Part shown: one piece after another, positions 23,685 through 33,843 of the stretch | How the letters are laid out: every line of letters begins with the position of its first letter | Numbering within the stretch: the first letter of the stretch is position 1 | Assembly: GCA_017421025.1 (NCBI GenBank) | Contig: JAFQME010000013.1 | Location: 1 to 53,013 of the forward strand | Direction of reading: 5' to 3' | Source: Oscillospiraceae bacterium | GTDB taxonomy: Bacteria > Bacillota > Clostridia > Oscillospirales > JAAYXM01 | Length of the DNA stretch: 53,013 nucleotides | Notes under the pieces: generated by a model | Seen by the model: only the letters and a program-made list of their open reading frames with translations | Told to the model about the DNA's origin: nothing | The model's database searches: none | Translations under genes and position numbers: made by a program

Positions 23685-25964
23685 CTATCGGGCGACCTCG
23701 ATCATCTCGAATGCCTCGATTATGTCGCCTTCCTTAATGTCGTTGAATCGTTCGATATTGAGACCACATTCAAAGCCGCTCAGAACTTCCTTGACATCGT
23801 CCTTAAAGCGTTTGAGAGAAGCAAGCTCACCCTCGTAGACCACAACACCGTCACGCACAACACGTACCTGCGAGTTGCGGGAGATTTTGCCGTCGGTGAC
23901 ATAGCAGCCTGCAATGGTGCCGACTTTGGATGCCTTGAAGGTCTGGCGGATTTCCGCATGACCCAAAACAGATTCCTGGAACTTCGGCGCCAACATGCCT
24001 TTCATTGCTGCCTCGATTTCCTCGATGCAGTCATAAATGATGCGGTACAGACGCATATCGATTTTTTGGCGCTCTGCTTCGTCACGGATGTTTGCATCCG
24101 GGCGTACGTTAAAGCCGACGATAATTGCATTGGATGCGCTTGCGAGCATCAAGTCGGAATCGTTGATTGCGCCGACACCCGAATGGATGACACGCACACG
24201 GACTTCCTCGTTGGAGAGTTTTTCAAGAGAAGCACGGACCGCTTCTGCAGAGCCTTGTACGTCTGCTTTGACGATCAGGTTGAGATCTTTGATGGTGCCT
24301 GCTTCGATCTGGCTGAAGAGATCTTCCAGGGAAACCTTATGCACAGCGGCGTTTGCTGCGTCTTTTTCCTGAGCCTTTCTCTGCTCGACCAGTTCACGTG
24401 CCATGCGTTCATCTTCAACCGCATAGAACAGATCGCCTGCACTTGGGACTTCCGAGAGACCGATGACTTCGACCGGAACAGACGGGCCTGCGTTTTTGAT
24501 TTGTGCGCCCTTGTCGTTGGTCATAGCACGGACACGACCGACCGATGTTCCTGCAATGAGGACATCACCGCTTTTTAACGTACCGTTCTGCACAAGCAGG
24601 GTTGCGACCGGACCACGACCACGGTCCAGCTTCGCTTCGATGACGGTACCGCTTGCTCTGCGGTCAGGATTTGCTTTCAGTTCCAGCATATCAGAGGTGA
24701 GCAGGACCATCTCGAGCAGTTCGTCGATGCCCTGCTTCTGCTTTGCCGAGATTTTGCACACGATGGTGGAGCCGCCCCATTCTTCCGGGACAAGCTCATG
24801 CTCGGTGAGCTGCTGCATGATACGGTCGGGGTTCGCACCCTCTTTATCCATCTTATTGACTGCAACAACAATCGGAATGTTTGCTGCTTTTGCATGGCTG
24901 ATTGCTTCAATGGTCTGCGGCATGATACCGTCATCTGCTGCAACCACCAGGATTGCAACGTCGGTTGCTTTTGCACCACGTGCACGCATGGAGGTAAACG
25001 CAGCGTGACCCGGGGTATCCAGGAAGGTGATGGGACGACCGCCCAGCTCTACACGGTATGCACCGATGTGCTGAGTGATACCGCCGGCTTCACCGGAGAC
25101 CACGTTGGTGGAACGGATGGCATCAAGCAGGGAGGTTTTACCGTGGTCAACGTGACCCATGACAACAACGACCGGATCACGTGGACGCAGGGTTTCAGGT
25201 GCGTCCTCACTCACGTCAATGAGTCGTTCCTCGATGGTGACAACGACTTCTCGCTCTACTTTTGCGCCCATTTCCATTGCAATAAGTGCGGCTGTATCAT
25301 AATCAATGACCTGGGAAACCGATGCCATGATGCCTGCTTTGATGAGTTCTTTGACCACGTCTGCACCGGTGCGTTTGAGGCGGCTTGCCAGTTCGCCGAC
25401 TGCGATTTCGTCCGGAATCGTGATTTTAAGCTGCTGTTTTTTTGCAGCTGCCTGCTGCGCCTGGAGTCGCTTCATCTTTTCCTGCTCTTCCATGCGGCGC
25501 TTTTGGCTGAGACCTTGCTGATTCTTGTTGTTCTTTTTGAACTTCTCCTTGCCCTGGCTCATGTTCTTTGCCTTGTCGGGAACAAGGGTTTCTGCATGGT
25601 CATCATATTTGGAAAGATCGACCGAGGAGCCACGGGTGTCCAAATGGTGCACCTGTGTGATCTTGCCCGATTTCTTCGGCTCGGCCGGAGGTGCCGCCGG
25701 GGTTGCGGGCTGATCGGAAGCTGCGGGTTTCGCATCTGCCGCTTTCTTCTCCTCTTTTTTCGGTGCGGCGACCGCCATGAATGCCTCGAAACTCTCCACC
25801 TGATGGCGTGTGGTAATCACATCGAAAATCAGGTTGAGCTCAGGCTCGGTCAACACCTGCATATGGTTTTTCGGGGTCTCAAGAAACTCGGTCATGATAT
25901 CAGTGACCACCTTGGTGGTCAGACCGAAATCCTTTGCGACCTCATGTACTCTGTATTTCTGCAT
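23685..25964 (-). CDS. infB: Translation initiation factor IF-2
   Basis: A 759-residue GTPase that places initiator fMet-tRNA on the 30S subunit. An N-terminal IF2_N helix-rich start ([14 protein letters not shown]), a low-complexity Ala/Pro/Lys linker and a second IF2_N module ([16 protein letters not shown]) precede the G domain. The G domain has [17 protein letters not shown] and NKMD. Domains II to IV follow. The ATG at 25964 gives the family N-terminus. A TTG at 25970 has a better distance to GGAGGTGG and may be the real start, adding two residues. Genuine coding cannot start farther upstream, inside the L7Ae-like gene. Confidence 0.96.
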   Translation of the reverse strand: MQKYRVHEVAKDFGLTTKVVTDIMTEFLETPKNHMQVLTEPELNLIFDVITTRHQVESFEAFMAVAAPKKEEKKAADAKPAASDQPATPAAPPAEPKKSGKITQVHHLDTRGSSVDLSKYDDHAETLVPDKAKNMSQGKEKFKKNNKNQQGLSQKRRMEEQEKMKRLQAQQAAAKKQQLKITIPDEIAVGELASRLKRTGADVVKELIKAGIMASVSQVIDYDTAALIAMEMGAKVEREVVVTIEERLIDVSEDAPETLRPRDPVVVVMGHVDHGKTSLLDAIRSTNVVSGEAGGITQHIGAYRVELGGRPITFLDTPGHAAFTSMRARGAKATDVAILVVAADDGIMPQTIEAISHAKAANIPIVVAVNKMDKEGANPDRIMQQLTEHELVPEEWGGSTIVCKISAKQKQGIDELLEMVLLTSDMLELKANPDRRASGTVIEAKLDRGRGPVATLLVQNGTLKSGDVLIAGTSVGRVRAMTNDKGAQIKNAGPSVPVEVIGLSEVPSAGDLFYAVEDERMARELVEQRKAQEKDAANAAVHKVSLEDLFSQIEAGTIKDLNLIVKADVQGSAEAVRASLEKLSNEEVRVRVIHSGVGAINDSDLMLASASNAIIVGFNVRPDANIRDEAERQKIDMRLYRIIYDCIEEIEAAMKGMLAPKFQESVLGHAEIRQTFKASKVGTIAGCYVTDGKISRNSQVRVVRDGVVVYEGELASLKRFKDDVKEVLSGFECGLNIERFNDIKEGDIIEAFEMIEVAR

Positions 25965-25995
25965 ACTCAATATAAGCCACCTCCGTAAAGTGTTA

Positions 25996-26301
25996 CTACT
26001 CTGATTGCTCCGCTTTGATTGCGGCGGTTGCAAGACCCTCATCACAGACAGCTGCCATGGCAACCACATCACGTCCGAGCGCTTTTCCGAGTGCTTCCTT
26101 AGACACGGAAAGAATCTGACAGGGGATGTGATGTTCTTCTGCAAGACGGTTGGTACGACGGCGGGAGTTTTCTGCGGCGTCCTCCGCAAGGAAAACCGCT
26201 TTTGCCCGACCGCTTTTGATGGAAGCGAGCGTTCCGTCTTCTCCAATCTCAAGCCGACCCGCTCTGCGGGCAAGCCCCAAAAGTCTGAGTGCCTTACTCA
26301 T
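25996..26301 (-). CDS. L7Ae/YlxQ-like RNA-binding protein
   Basis: A 101-residue L7Ae-family kink-turn-binding protein (YlxQ type): [29 protein letters not shown] and [15 protein letters not shown]. The start at 26301 overlaps the end of the ylxR gene by 8 bp. It is found between ylxR and infB in many Bacillota. Confidence 0.9.
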   Translation of the reverse strand: MSKALRLLGLARRAGRLEIGEDGTLASIKSGRAKAVFLAEDAAENSRRRTNRLAEEHHIPCQILSVSKEALGKALGRDVVAMAAVCDEGLATAAIKAEQSE

Positions 26302-26569
26302 GTTCCGCCTCCAATTGCGCTTCCAATGCGGTGTATACCTCATCGGAAATGCTCAGCGAAAATGCGTGCTCCAAAGCACGAATCTTGCGTGCCTTTTTCA
26401 GGCAGGCGGGGTTTTTGCACAGGTACGCACCGCGCCCCGGCTTCTTACCGCGATCGTCCAGCGAAATCTCACCCTCCGGGGATTTTACCACACGGATGAG
26501 ATCACGCTTGTCATGCATGGTGCGACAGCCCACACATTGACGCTGCGGGATTTTTTTCTGCTTTTGCAT
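26294..26569 (-). CDS. ylxR: YlxR-type RNase P modulator
   Basis: A 91-residue DUF448 protein: [19 protein letters not shown] and [16 protein letters not shown] are the family signatures. B. subtilis YlxR (RnpM) binds RNase P RNA. ATG at 26569 is preferred over one six codons upstream because GAGGAG at the end of nusA is 10 bases before it. Confidence 0.92.
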   Translation of the reverse strand: MQKQKKIPQRQCVGCRTMHDKRDLIRVVKSPEGEISLDDRGKKPGRGAYLCKNPACLKKARKIRALEHAFSLSISDEVYTALEAQLEAEHE

Positions 26570-26576
26570 GTGGGAA

Positions 26577-27635
26577 TCACTCCTCACGTGCGCTCACCGG
26601 CTTGATGTCGATCTTAAAGCCGGTCAACTTTGCGGAAAGACGGGCGTTCTGCCCCTCTTTGCCGATGGCAAGCGAGAGCTGATCGTCCGGAACGAGGACA
26701 CGGCAAGTGCGAGCTTCTTCGTCTACCGTGACTTCCACAACATCTGCAGGGGAGAGAGCCGCAGCGATATATTCTGCGGGGTTTTCGGAGTATTTGACGA
26801 TATCGATCTTTTCGCCACGAAGTTCATCCACGATTGCAGCAACACGTGCGCCACGGGGACCAACACAAGCACCGATCGGGTCGACATTTTCATCATTCGA
26901 CCAAACAGCGATCTTGGTGCGGCTGCCTGCTTCACGGGAAATGCTCTTGACTTCGACTGTGCCGTCATGGATTTCGGGGACTTCGATTTCAAACAGACGG
27001 CGAACCAGACCCGGATGGGTACGGGAGATCACTACCTGCGGACCCTTGAGCGCTTTGCGGACTTCTACCACATAAATCTTAATGCGGTCGCCAACAGCGA
27101 GGACTTCGCCCGGGACCTGCTCCTTTGCGGAGAGATAGGCATCTGCTTTCTCAGCAGAGCCGATGATTTCCAAGACAACACCACCGCTGGTGGGATCGAC
27201 TCGGGAAACCTGTGCGTTTAAAAGTTCATGTTCTTTGGAGGAGAATTCCTGAAGAATCATGCCACGCTCGGCTTCACGAATGCCCTGGATGATGACCTGC
27301 TTTGCAGTCTGAGCAGCAATTCGACCAAAGTTCTTGGTGACCACTTCAACATTGACCGTGTCGCCCAAATGGACACGCTTGGAAATCTTCATTGCATCTT
27401 CCAGGGAGATTTCGGTGTCGATGTTTTCCACCACCTCGACCACGGTTTTCTGCACATACATTTTGATTTTCTTCTTTTCCGGGATGGGCTCGACAAAGAC
27501 GTTGTCAACTGCGCCGACATGGTCACGCTTATATGCAGTAATCAGCGCCTGCCCGACTTTTTCCAGCATATAGGACTGCGGGATGCCCTTTTCCTTTTCA
27601 ATCAATTCAATGGCGGTAAAAAATTCAGCGTTCAT
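26577..27635 (-). CDS. nusA: Transcription termination/antitermination factor NusA
   Basis: A 352-residue NusA. The N-terminal RNA-polymerase-binding domain (MNAEFFTAIELIEKEKGIP), S1 domain and two KH domains (CVGPRGARVAAIVDELRGEKID; SLAIGKEGQNARLSAKLTG) are all present. It ends soon after KH2, as in Bacillota, without the acidic repeats of E. coli. Start at 27635; a longer reading into the rimP gap has no ribosome binding site. Confidence 0.96.
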   Translation of the reverse strand: MNAEFFTAIELIEKEKGIPQSYMLEKVGQALITAYKRDHVGAVDNVFVEPIPEKKKIKMYVQKTVVEVVENIDTEISLEDAMKISKRVHLGDTVNVEVVTKNFGRIAAQTAKQVIIQGIREAERGMILQEFSSKEHELLNAQVSRVDPTSGGVVLEIIGSAEKADAYLSAKEQVPGEVLAVGDRIKIYVVEVRKALKGPQVVISRTHPGLVRRLFEIEVPEIHDGTVEVKSISREAGSRTKIAVWSNDENVDPIGACVGPRGARVAAIVDELRGEKIDIVKYSENPAEYIAAALSPADVVEVTVDEEARTCRVLVPDDQLSLAIGKEGQNARLSAKLTGFKIDIKPVSAREE

Positions 27636-27657
27636 GTTTTTTTGATACTCCCTCTTT

Positions 27658-28113
27658 CTAAACTGTGATCCGCAAACGGACCAATGCAACTTCTTTCTTC
27701 TCAAAACGGAGTGTGTCCCCGTTTACTTCAATGGTAACAGCGCCGTTTTCTTCTCCCACAAGGGTACCCAAGAACTGCTTGGCACCGTCGATGGGTTTGA
27801 AGGTACGGACTTCGACCAAATGGCCTTTGTAGGCTTCAAAATCCGAGGGACGCTTCAAGGTACGTTCCGCACCTGCGCTTGCAACCTCGAAGATATAGGC
27901 ATCCGGGATGGGGTCCTCACGGTCCAAAATAGGATCCATTGCACGGCTGACCGCTTCGCAATCTTCAATGGTGACACCTGATTCACGGTCGAGATACAAC
28001 CGCAGATACCACTGCCCGCCCTCTTTGACATATTCCACATCCCAAAGGGTGAGCCCAAAGCCTTCCACCACAGGGCGTGCAAGACTTTCTACCAATTCAC
28101 CGATGCTTCGCAT
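27658..28113 (-). CDS. rimP: Ribosome maturation factor RimP
   Basis: A 151-residue protein for 30S maturation. Seen: VEGFGLTLWDVEYVKEGGQWYLRLYLDRE and AYIFEVASAGAERTLKRPSDFEAYKG. First gene of the operon running to ribF. Confidence 0.95.
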   Translation of the reverse strand: MRSIGELVESLARPVVEGFGLTLWDVEYVKEGGQWYLRLYLDRESGVTIEDCEAVSRAMDPILDREDPIPDAYIFEVASAGAERTLKRPSDFEAYKGHLVEVRTFKPIDGAKQFLGTLVGEENGAVTIEVNGDTLRFEKKEVALVRLRITV

Positions 28114-28155
28114 CCGTCACACTCCGATCTCTTGAAATTTCGTAATTCAAGCAAT

Positions 28156-28182
28156 GAGAGAGTGGGCAAAACCCACTCTCTC
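28156..28182 (-). promoter_or_regulatory. Hairpin in the rimP operon leader
   Basis: An 11-bp perfect stem (28156-28166 with 28172-28182) with a 5-nt loop lies between the predicted transcript start (about 28203) and rimP. It lacks a proper T-run on either strand, so a pause or attenuation hairpin is more likely than a plain terminator. Confidence 0.55.
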
Positions 28183-28209
28183 AGTACATGACTTATCCTA
28201 ACACAGACA

Positions 28210-28238
28210 ATCATAACAGATTCCATGGGAAAATGCAA
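28210..28238 (-). promoter_or_regulatory. Promoter of the rimP-nusA-infB operon
   Basis: On the minus strand TTGCAT (28238-28233) and TATGAT (28215-28210), 17-base spacer. Confidence 0.75.
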
Positions 28239-28276
28239 GCATTTTTTGGAAAATATCGGGATTTTCTGTACTTATG

Positions 28277-29764
28277 TTATTTGGAACCGAAGGTGATCTC
28301 CTCTTTCGGGAGGGGATCGGGGGAATTTCCACGTGCTGCATATGCACGTGCGAGCATCAAAGCCTTTTGAAACTGCAAATCGGTTACGACCGGGGTTTCC
28401 GCAAGTGTTTTCATTGCTTGGTCAATTGCCGTAACGGTTTTTACATCGCAGCTGCCGTAGCCTTCCGGAAGTTCATTTCTGCGGCGGAATTGCTCAATGG
28501 CATGCCAGGTACGGAAATCGGCGGTATCATCCGGGGTGAATTCGAAGTATCCGAGTTCACGCAGACGCTCTTCCAACGCACGGACATTCTTGGTGCCGCT
28601 GATGCCTGCGGTAAGATCCAGCGGGGAGAGTTCTGGCATCCGATATGCGGATTCGTACAGTTTGATGGGATGGTCGGGTGTCAGACCAACTCCATTGTAG
28701 CTTCCTCGCTTCGGAAGCAAAATCTCCATGTGTGAAATGACCGCAGTGTGGTCCGGGTCGATGGGGTAGTGGGTTTGCGCATAGCCTTTGCCTCGGGTCT
28801 GTGTTCCCACCAATTCGGCATAGCCAAGGTCTTGCAAAACACCTGCCAAAATCTCAGACGAGGAGGCGGTGTATTCATTGACCAAAATGATGAGCTTGTT
28901 ATCCACCCAGCCAAGTCCGTCTGAAACTGCGGTTTTGGATGCAGTGGGTGCGGCGTAGCGCAGACGCAAATAGGGAATTCCCTTTTCCGGGAGAATGTAA
29001 TTTAGAATGTTGGCTGCGCAGTCCAATGTGCCGCCTAAATTGTCACGCAAATCCAAAATCACAGAGGAGAGCCCACGCTCTTCAAATGCCTCGTAGGTCA
29101 AGGTGAAATCCATGAACGTGTCGGTGCCGTTAAAATTTGTGACCTTAATGTACCCGACTCCGCCGCCGTGGTCGGTTGCGGAGACCGTGGAGACAGGAAG
29201 GACCGTACGTTTTGCGGTGAAGGAATAAAGCCCGCCGCCACGTCGCACCTTCAAGGTAACCGAGGTGTCAGCCGCACCACGGATGAGTTCAATCACCATG
29301 TTCAAGGTGTAGCCGGTGACATCACGGCCATCTACCGATACAATGATGTCGCCAACTTTGAGCCCTGCGGTATCTGCAGGTCCGCCCATGGTGAGGTTGG
29401 TGATGGCAATTGTGCCGGCTTCGGTTTCTGAGATCCCGAGACCGATTCCCACCATCAAATTCCGAAAATCAAACGCTTCTTCGTGCACCTGGTTTTTCAG
29501 ATAATAGGAATGGGGGTCCCAGGTCTGATACATGATGTTGATGAGTTGGTCTGCTAAGGTTTCGTCTTTTTCAAACATGGTGACAAGCCACGCTTTCACC
29601 GGGTCTCCGGTCGGGGTGGCATCCAGGAAATGTTCAAAGAAGAATTTTCCTGCTGACACCATACGGTCATAATCCTGCTCTCCTCGGCTTTTTTGCCCTG
29701 CGAACGAAAACAGGGAAAGGGAGAGGGTGATGCAGAGTAGAATTGCGAAAAAACGTGTTTTCAT
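28277..29764 (-). CDS. Exported S41-family C-terminal processing protease
   Basis: A 495-residue exported serine protease of the CtpA type. Residues 1-23 form a signal peptide ending near FSFAG. A PDZ domain (about 100-190: GGPADTAGLKVGDIIVSVDGRDV) precedes the S41 domain. The nucleophile Ser sits in NEYTASSSEILAG and the Lys partner in GTQTRGKGYAQ. A C-terminal peptidoglycan-binding-like domain (about 395-450) should anchor it to the wall. Last gene of the ddl-murI operon. Confidence 0.9.
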   Translation of the reverse strand: MKTRFFAILLCITLSLSLFSFAGQKSRGEQDYDRMVSAGKFFFEHFLDATPTGDPVKAWLVTMFEKDETLADQLINIMYQTWDPHSYYLKNQVHEEAFDFRNLMVGIGLGISETEAGTIAITNLTMGGPADTAGLKVGDIIVSVDGRDVTGYTLNMVIELIRGAADTSVTLKVRRGGGLYSFTAKRTVLPVSTVSATDHGGGVGYIKVTNFNGTDTFMDFTLTYEAFEERGLSSVILDLRDNLGGTLDCAANILNYILPEKGIPYLRLRYAAPTASKTAVSDGLGWVDNKLIILVNEYTASSSEILAGVLQDLGYAELVGTQTRGKGYAQTHYPIDPDHTAVISHMEILLPKRGSYNGVGLTPDHPIKLYESAYRMPELSPLDLTAGISGTKNVRALEERLRELGYFEFTPDDTADFRTWHAIEQFRRRNELPEGYGSCDVKTVTAIDQAMKTLAETPVVTDLQFQKALMLARAYAARGNSPDPLPKEEITFGSK

Positions 29765-29773
29765 GGTGTTCTC

Positions 29774-30199
29774 CTATTGTGTCGGACGCACTGTGATGAA
29801 AAGTTGGTTTTCGCCTGCCAGTGCGTTGTTGATTTCCATGGAATAACGGATTTCGGCAGTTCCGCCGTTGGGACCGATGTTTTTTGTCAAAGAATGGGTG
29901 TTGACACCCACACACAACGATCCAAATCCCATATCATAGTAAGAAATGTGCTTTTTTCCTTCTTCAAAGATCAAATGCGATGTGGTCTCGCCGGATCGGG
30001 ATACGCTCACACGGTCCGGCTCAAATTTCACCGTGGTTTTGGTTTTTCCAAGCCCGGATTCATCTGTTTCCTCGTAGAGTAAGTAATAAGCCGTGCCCTT
30101 TTCATAGAGCGTTCCGGCTGTGGTGAGTTCCACGCTGTCGGCATCTGCATCCTCATAGTCCTGCATGCCGCGCACGGTCACCAATACCGAAGTTTTCAT
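29774..30199 (-). CDS. DUF1934 (YwiB-like) protein
   Basis: A 141-residue DUF1934 beta-barrel protein, lipocalin-like in fold. Function not established. Start directly abuts murI; the S41 protease follows 9 bp later. Confidence 0.85.
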   Translation of the reverse strand: MKTSVLVTVRGMQDYEDADADSVELTTAGTLYEKGTAYYLLYEETDESGLGKTKTTVKFEPDRVSVSRSGETTSHLIFEEGKKHISYYDMGFGSLCVGVNTHSLTKNIGPNGGTAEIRYSMEINNALAGENQLFITVRPTQ

Positions 30200-31009
30200 T
30201 TATCCTATTTCCTCCAACGTGATTTGCTCCACCGCTTCCGAAACCTCACGTCCCAAAAACAGCGATGCGTTTTTGGAGAAGAGAGCGGGATCGTCGCTCA
30301 CAAAGAAGCGGCAAGAACCGCTCCCGTCTTGGTTTTTGGGAAGGGAAGAGAGATGGTGTAAAGTTAAAATTGCCTCTCGGGCAGGGTTGATTAAGGAGAC
30401 TTGGTCTCCCATGAATTCTCCAATCGCTTCTGCGATAATGGGATAATGGGTACAGCCTAAAATCAAGGTGTCTACCCCCGCTTCTTTCATCGGGGTGAGG
30501 TATTCTTCCACCACAAGCCGTAATACCGGATCACTCGGCGAAATACGCCCGTTTTCCACCAACGGAACAAAGAGCGGACAGGGAATCGAGGTGAGCTTTG
30601 CGGAGGGGAATTCCGCTTCGATGGCACGGGAAAATGCCCCGCTTCCAATGGTTGCAGCAGTGCCTAAAATTCCGATTTTGCCATTTTTTGTTTGCGCTAC
30701 CGCAGCAGATGCAGCTGCCGAGACCACACCGAGAATGGGCAGGTCATAGTCGCCTGCAATGCGAGGAAGTGCAACAGAACTTGCGGTGCCGCATGCGACC
30801 ACCAGGGCTTTCACGTCAAAACCACGCAGAAAGTGGATGTCCTGCCGAGTGTAGCGCACAATGGTATCGGGTGCACGTGTGCCGTATGGGACACGCCCGG
30901 TATCTCCGAAATAAATGATGTCTTCGTTTGGCATCAGGCGCTCAAGCTCTCGCACAGCGGTCAGCCCGCCGAGACCTGAGTCAAAGACGCCGATTGGTTG
31001 CCGCTTCAT
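30200..31009 (-). CDS. murI: Glutamate racemase
   Basis: A 269-residue enzyme that makes D-glutamate for peptidoglycan. Family motifs: FDSGLGGLT, VACGTASS (first catalytic Cys) and LGCTHYPI (second catalytic Cys). Translated just after ddl, with a 3-bp gap. Confidence 0.95.
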   Translation of the reverse strand: MKRQPIGVFDSGLGGLTAVRELERLMPNEDIIYFGDTGRVPYGTRAPDTIVRYTRQDIHFLRGFDVKALVVACGTASSVALPRIAGDYDLPILGVVSAAASAAVAQTKNGKIGILGTAATIGSGAFSRAIEAEFPSAKLTSIPCPLFVPLVENGRISPSDPVLRLVVEEYLTPMKEAGVDTLILGCTHYPIIAEAIGEFMGDQVSLINPAREAILTLHHLSSLPKNQDGSGSCRFFVSDDPALFSKNASLFLGREVSEAVEQITLEEIG

Positions 31010-31012
31010 GCA

Positions 31013-32065
31013 TCAGTCCTCCCTTGCAAGTGCGATCAGACGGTCAAGCAGATCCCGGGTTTCCAGTCCTGCTGCGTTCATGAGTTTGGAATACATACTG
31101 ATTGAGGTAAAGCCGGGTAAGGTGTTGATTTCGTTGAATACCACGTCCATGGTATCGGTCACGAAAAAGTCCACACGGGAAAGTCCGCTTGCACCGAGGG
31201 CAAGATAGATTTTCTTTGCCGCATCACGTACACGGTCACGCACTTCTTTCTCCAAACGTGCCGGAATCAGGGTTTGAGAGGAGGTGTCGTTGTATTTGGC
31301 GTCGAAGGAATAGAATTCCTGACCCGAGACAACTTCGCCGCAATCGGAAACGGTCAGTGTGCGGTTTCCCAAAACAGCAACCTCAACCTCTTGACCGGAA
31401 ATGAATTCTTCCACCAAAACTTTGCCATCGTGCCGAGCCGCCTCAAGCAAAGCATCAAACAGCTGCTCTTGATTCTTGGCTTTTGAGATGCCAACGCTGG
31501 AGCCTGCGTTGGCGGGCTTTACGAACATGGGATAGGAAAATGCACGCTCGGCGGTTTCTGCACAAGCGGTCAGTGATTCTTGAATGTCGTATGCAGAAAA
31601 CACGCACCACGCCGCCTGACGGATCCCCAAACGCTCCACAATGAGCTTGGTCATTGCCTTATCCATTCCGCAAGCGGAAGCAAGCACTTTGCAACCGACA
31701 TACGGGATGCCTGCAATCTCGAAAAGGCCTTGAATGGTACCGTCCTCACCGTTTTTGCCGTGAAGGACCGGGAATGCCAAATCAACCGAGATGGGGGTAT
31801 CACCGTTGAGGGGGATCAGAGCAGGGGTGGAGCGGGAGACCGAAAGGGTGACCGGGACCTTGCCCGCATACTCGGTCCATGCGCCGGACTCAATGGCATC
31901 CGGGTTGCAGCCCGGGAGATAGAACCAGTCTCCTGCGGTGTCGATCACCACAGGGAGAATGTGATATTTTTCTGTATCTAAATTGCGGAGGACATTTGCC
32001 CCCGAGACAAGAGAGACCGAGTGTTCGTTGGAAACACCGCCGCAGATCACGCAAAGATTAAACAT
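31013..32065 (-). CDS. ddl: D-alanine--D-alanine ligase
   Basis: A 350-residue ATP-grasp ligase that makes the D-Ala-D-Ala end of the muropeptide. Seen: FPVLHGKNGEDGTIQG, CGMDKAMTK, VKPANAGSSVGISKA, FNEINTLPGFT and LSRVDFF. It heads a four-gene cell-wall operon. Confidence 0.95.
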   Translation of the reverse strand: MFNLCVICGGVSNEHSVSLVSGANVLRNLDTEKYHILPVVIDTAGDWFYLPGCNPDAIESGAWTEYAGKVPVTLSVSRSTPALIPLNGDTPISVDLAFPVLHGKNGEDGTIQGLFEIAGIPYVGCKVLASACGMDKAMTKLIVERLGIRQAAWCVFSAYDIQESLTACAETAERAFSYPMFVKPANAGSSVGISKAKNQEQLFDALLEAARHDGKVLVEEFISGQEVEVAVLGNRTLTVSDCGEVVSGQEFYSFDAKYNDTSSQTLIPARLEKEVRDRVRDAAKKIYLALGASGLSRVDFFVTDTMDVVFNEINTLPGFTSISMYSKLMNAAGLETRDLLDRLIALARED

Positions 32066-32103
32066 ATGGTGTCAACTCCTAAGGATATTAATTTCATCCT
32101 TTT

Positions 32104-32132
32104 ATTTTATACTATTTCTGTAAAGAATACAA
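32104..32132 (-). promoter_or_regulatory. Promoter of the ddl operon
   Basis: On the minus strand TTGTAT (32132-32127) and TAAAAT (32109-32104), 17-base spacer. Confidence 0.65.
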
Positions 32133-32141
32133 CCTTATCCA

Positions 32142-32171
32142 TGGACAAAGACAAGGAATATTTTGTATAAT
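32142..32171 (+). promoter_or_regulatory. Promoter of the 136-aa hypothetical gene
   Basis: TGGACA (32142-32147) and a perfect TATAAT (32166-32171), 18-base spacer. It diverges from the ddl promoter. Confidence 0.65.
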
Positions 32172-32194
32172 GGTGGTGTGGAAGGAGGAATCGT

Positions 32195-32605
32195 ATGCAA
32201 CTTACTTTGACAAAAAAACAGTTTCGGCGTTTGCTGGACTTGGTGTATATCGGAAACTGGGTGCTCAATTCCGCTCGTGGACCCGACCGTTTGGAAGATT
32301 ACGACGAGGTGGAAAGCCTGCTTTTTGGAAAATGTGCAGAGGAGAAGATGGAGGTGCTGTGCGATACACGGGGTCCGGTGCCGCTTCCGTCCAAAGCCTT
32401 TGCGGAGGGGGGCATCCATGAAGCGATCATGGATTATGAAGATGCGGTCTTTTTTTCTATTCTGTCCGAGGAGCTGGCGCACCGTGATGCGGCAGAAGAG
32501 GGGTTTGCGAGTGACCCCAAAGAACTGTATGCACGTATGAACGCTTATATGGAGGAGTTCTTCCAAAACGGGATTCTAAACGTAACTGTGGATGCAGATC
32601 TGTGA
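32195..32605 (+). CDS. Hypothetical acidic 136-aa protein
   Basis: I do not recognise it. It is a soluble, acidic, helix-rich protein without signal peptide or membrane segment. Its N-terminus is basic (LTKKQFRRLL) and its middle and C-terminus are acidic. It has a good promoter and AGGAGG-type site (GGAAGGAGG). No cysteines cluster, and no catalytic motif is visible. Confidence 0.8.
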   Translation: MQLTLTKKQFRRLLDLVYIGNWVLNSARGPDRLEDYDEVESLLFGKCAEEKMEVLCDTRGPVPLPSKAFAEGGIHEAIMDYEDAVFFSILSEELAHRDAAEEGFASDPKELYARMNAYMEEFFQNGILNVTVDADL

Positions 32606-32667
32606 TTTTTGGAACAATTTCACACGGGTAGGGGCGTTTGACCCATGTTCTTTTGTCAATCTGTTCG

Positions 32668-32696
32668 TTGACAGTAAAAAAAGAAAGGGTTATAAT
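32668..32696 (+). promoter_or_regulatory. Promoter of the serC-serA operon
   Basis: Perfect TTGACA (32668-32673) and perfect TATAAT (32691-32696) with a 17-base spacer: an exact consensus promoter. Confidence 0.92.
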
Positions 32697-32740
32697 AGTA
32701 GAGTCGAAAATTGAACTTTTTTGATCCGGAGGGGTTTTTT

Positions 32741-33826
32741 ATGTTTGAAAATCGTGTTTTTAACTTTTCTGCAGGTCCGTCCATGTTGCCGGAAACGGTA
32801 CTGGAGCAGGCACAAAAAGAACTCTTGAATTATCAGGGTTCGGGGATGTCCATTCTGGAAATGAGTCACCGCTCCAAGGTCTACGATGCGGTCATCGTGG
32901 CGGCAGAAGCGGAACTTCGCCGTGTTATGAATATCCCGGAAAACTACAAAGTCTTGTTCTTGCAGGGCGGCGCAACATTGCAGTTTGCTGCGGTTGCAAT
33001 GAACCTGATGACCAAAAACGGCAAGGCGGATTATATCGTTACCGGCAGCTTCTCCAAAAAGGCTGCAAAGGAAGCAAAAAAATACGGTGATGTCCATATT
33101 GCAGGCAGCACCGAGAGCGAAAACTTCTGCCGCATCCCGCGTCAGAGCGAGTTGGACCTTCGTCCGGATGCGGATTATGTCCACATTTGCTTTAACAATA
33201 CCATTTACGGCACTCATTGGGACTACATTCCGGAAACCGGTAATGTTCCGTTGGTTGCGGATATGTCCTCCTGCATCCTTTCCGAGGAAGTGGATGTGTC
33301 GAAATTCGGACTCATCTATGCAGGCGCTCAGAAGAACATGGCACCGGCAGGACTTACCATCGTGATTGTCCGTGAGGACCTGATCGGCAATGCGATGCCG
33401 ACCACCCCGGTCGTAATGGATTATAAAGAACTTGCAGATGCAAATTCGATGTACAACACTCCGCCCACATTCCCGATTTATATTGCAAAGCTGGTTTGTG
33501 AGTGGATTGCATCCATTGGCGGCATCAAGGCGCTCAATGTCATCAACGTCCGCAAGGCAAAAGCGCTTTATGACTTCCTCGACGGAAGCAAACTTTTCAA
33601 GAACACCGTTTCTCCGGAGAGTCGTTCTCTCATGAACGTTACGTTCAAGACAGGGGACGAAGCGCTGGATGCAAAGTTTGTCAAAGAAGCAGCAGAAGTT
33701 GGACTTCTTACCCTCAAGGGTCACCGTGCGGTTGGCGGTATGCGTGCTTCCATCTACAATGCAGTGCCGGAAGAAGGCGTTATGAAACTCATCGAATTCA
33801 TGAAGGAATTTGAACAGGCAAATTAA
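32741..33826 (+). CDS. serC: Phosphoserine aminotransferase
   Basis: A 361-residue class V aminotransferase. It converts 3-phosphohydroxypyruvate + glutamate to phosphoserine. Seen: NFSAGPSMLP, GGATLQF, HICFNNTIYGT and the PLP lysine in AGAQKNMAPAG. ATG at 32741 lies behind GGAGGGG; an in-frame TTG 30 bases upstream is inside the leader and rejected. Followed by serA 17 bp later. Confidence 0.96.
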   Translation: MFENRVFNFSAGPSMLPETVLEQAQKELLNYQGSGMSILEMSHRSKVYDAVIVAAEAELRRVMNIPENYKVLFLQGGATLQFAAVAMNLMTKNGKADYIVTGSFSKKAAKEAKKYGDVHIAGSTESENFCRIPRQSELDLRPDADYVHICFNNTIYGTHWDYIPETGNVPLVADMSSCILSEEVDVSKFGLIYAGAQKNMAPAGLTIVIVREDLIGNAMPTTPVVMDYKELADANSMYNTPPTFPIYIAKLVCEWIASIGGIKALNVINVRKAKALYDFLDGSKLFKNTVSPESRSLMNVTFKTGDEALDAKFVKEAAEVGLLTLKGHRAVGGMRASIYNAVPEEGVMKLIEFMKEFEQAN

Positions 33827-33843
33827 CAGGGGAGGAACCCGTA

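Noticed and set aside
24798..25988. Plus-strand open frame of about 400 codons opposite infB
   Set aside because: Shadow of a conserved gene; composition is Cys/His-rich and no start signal is present.
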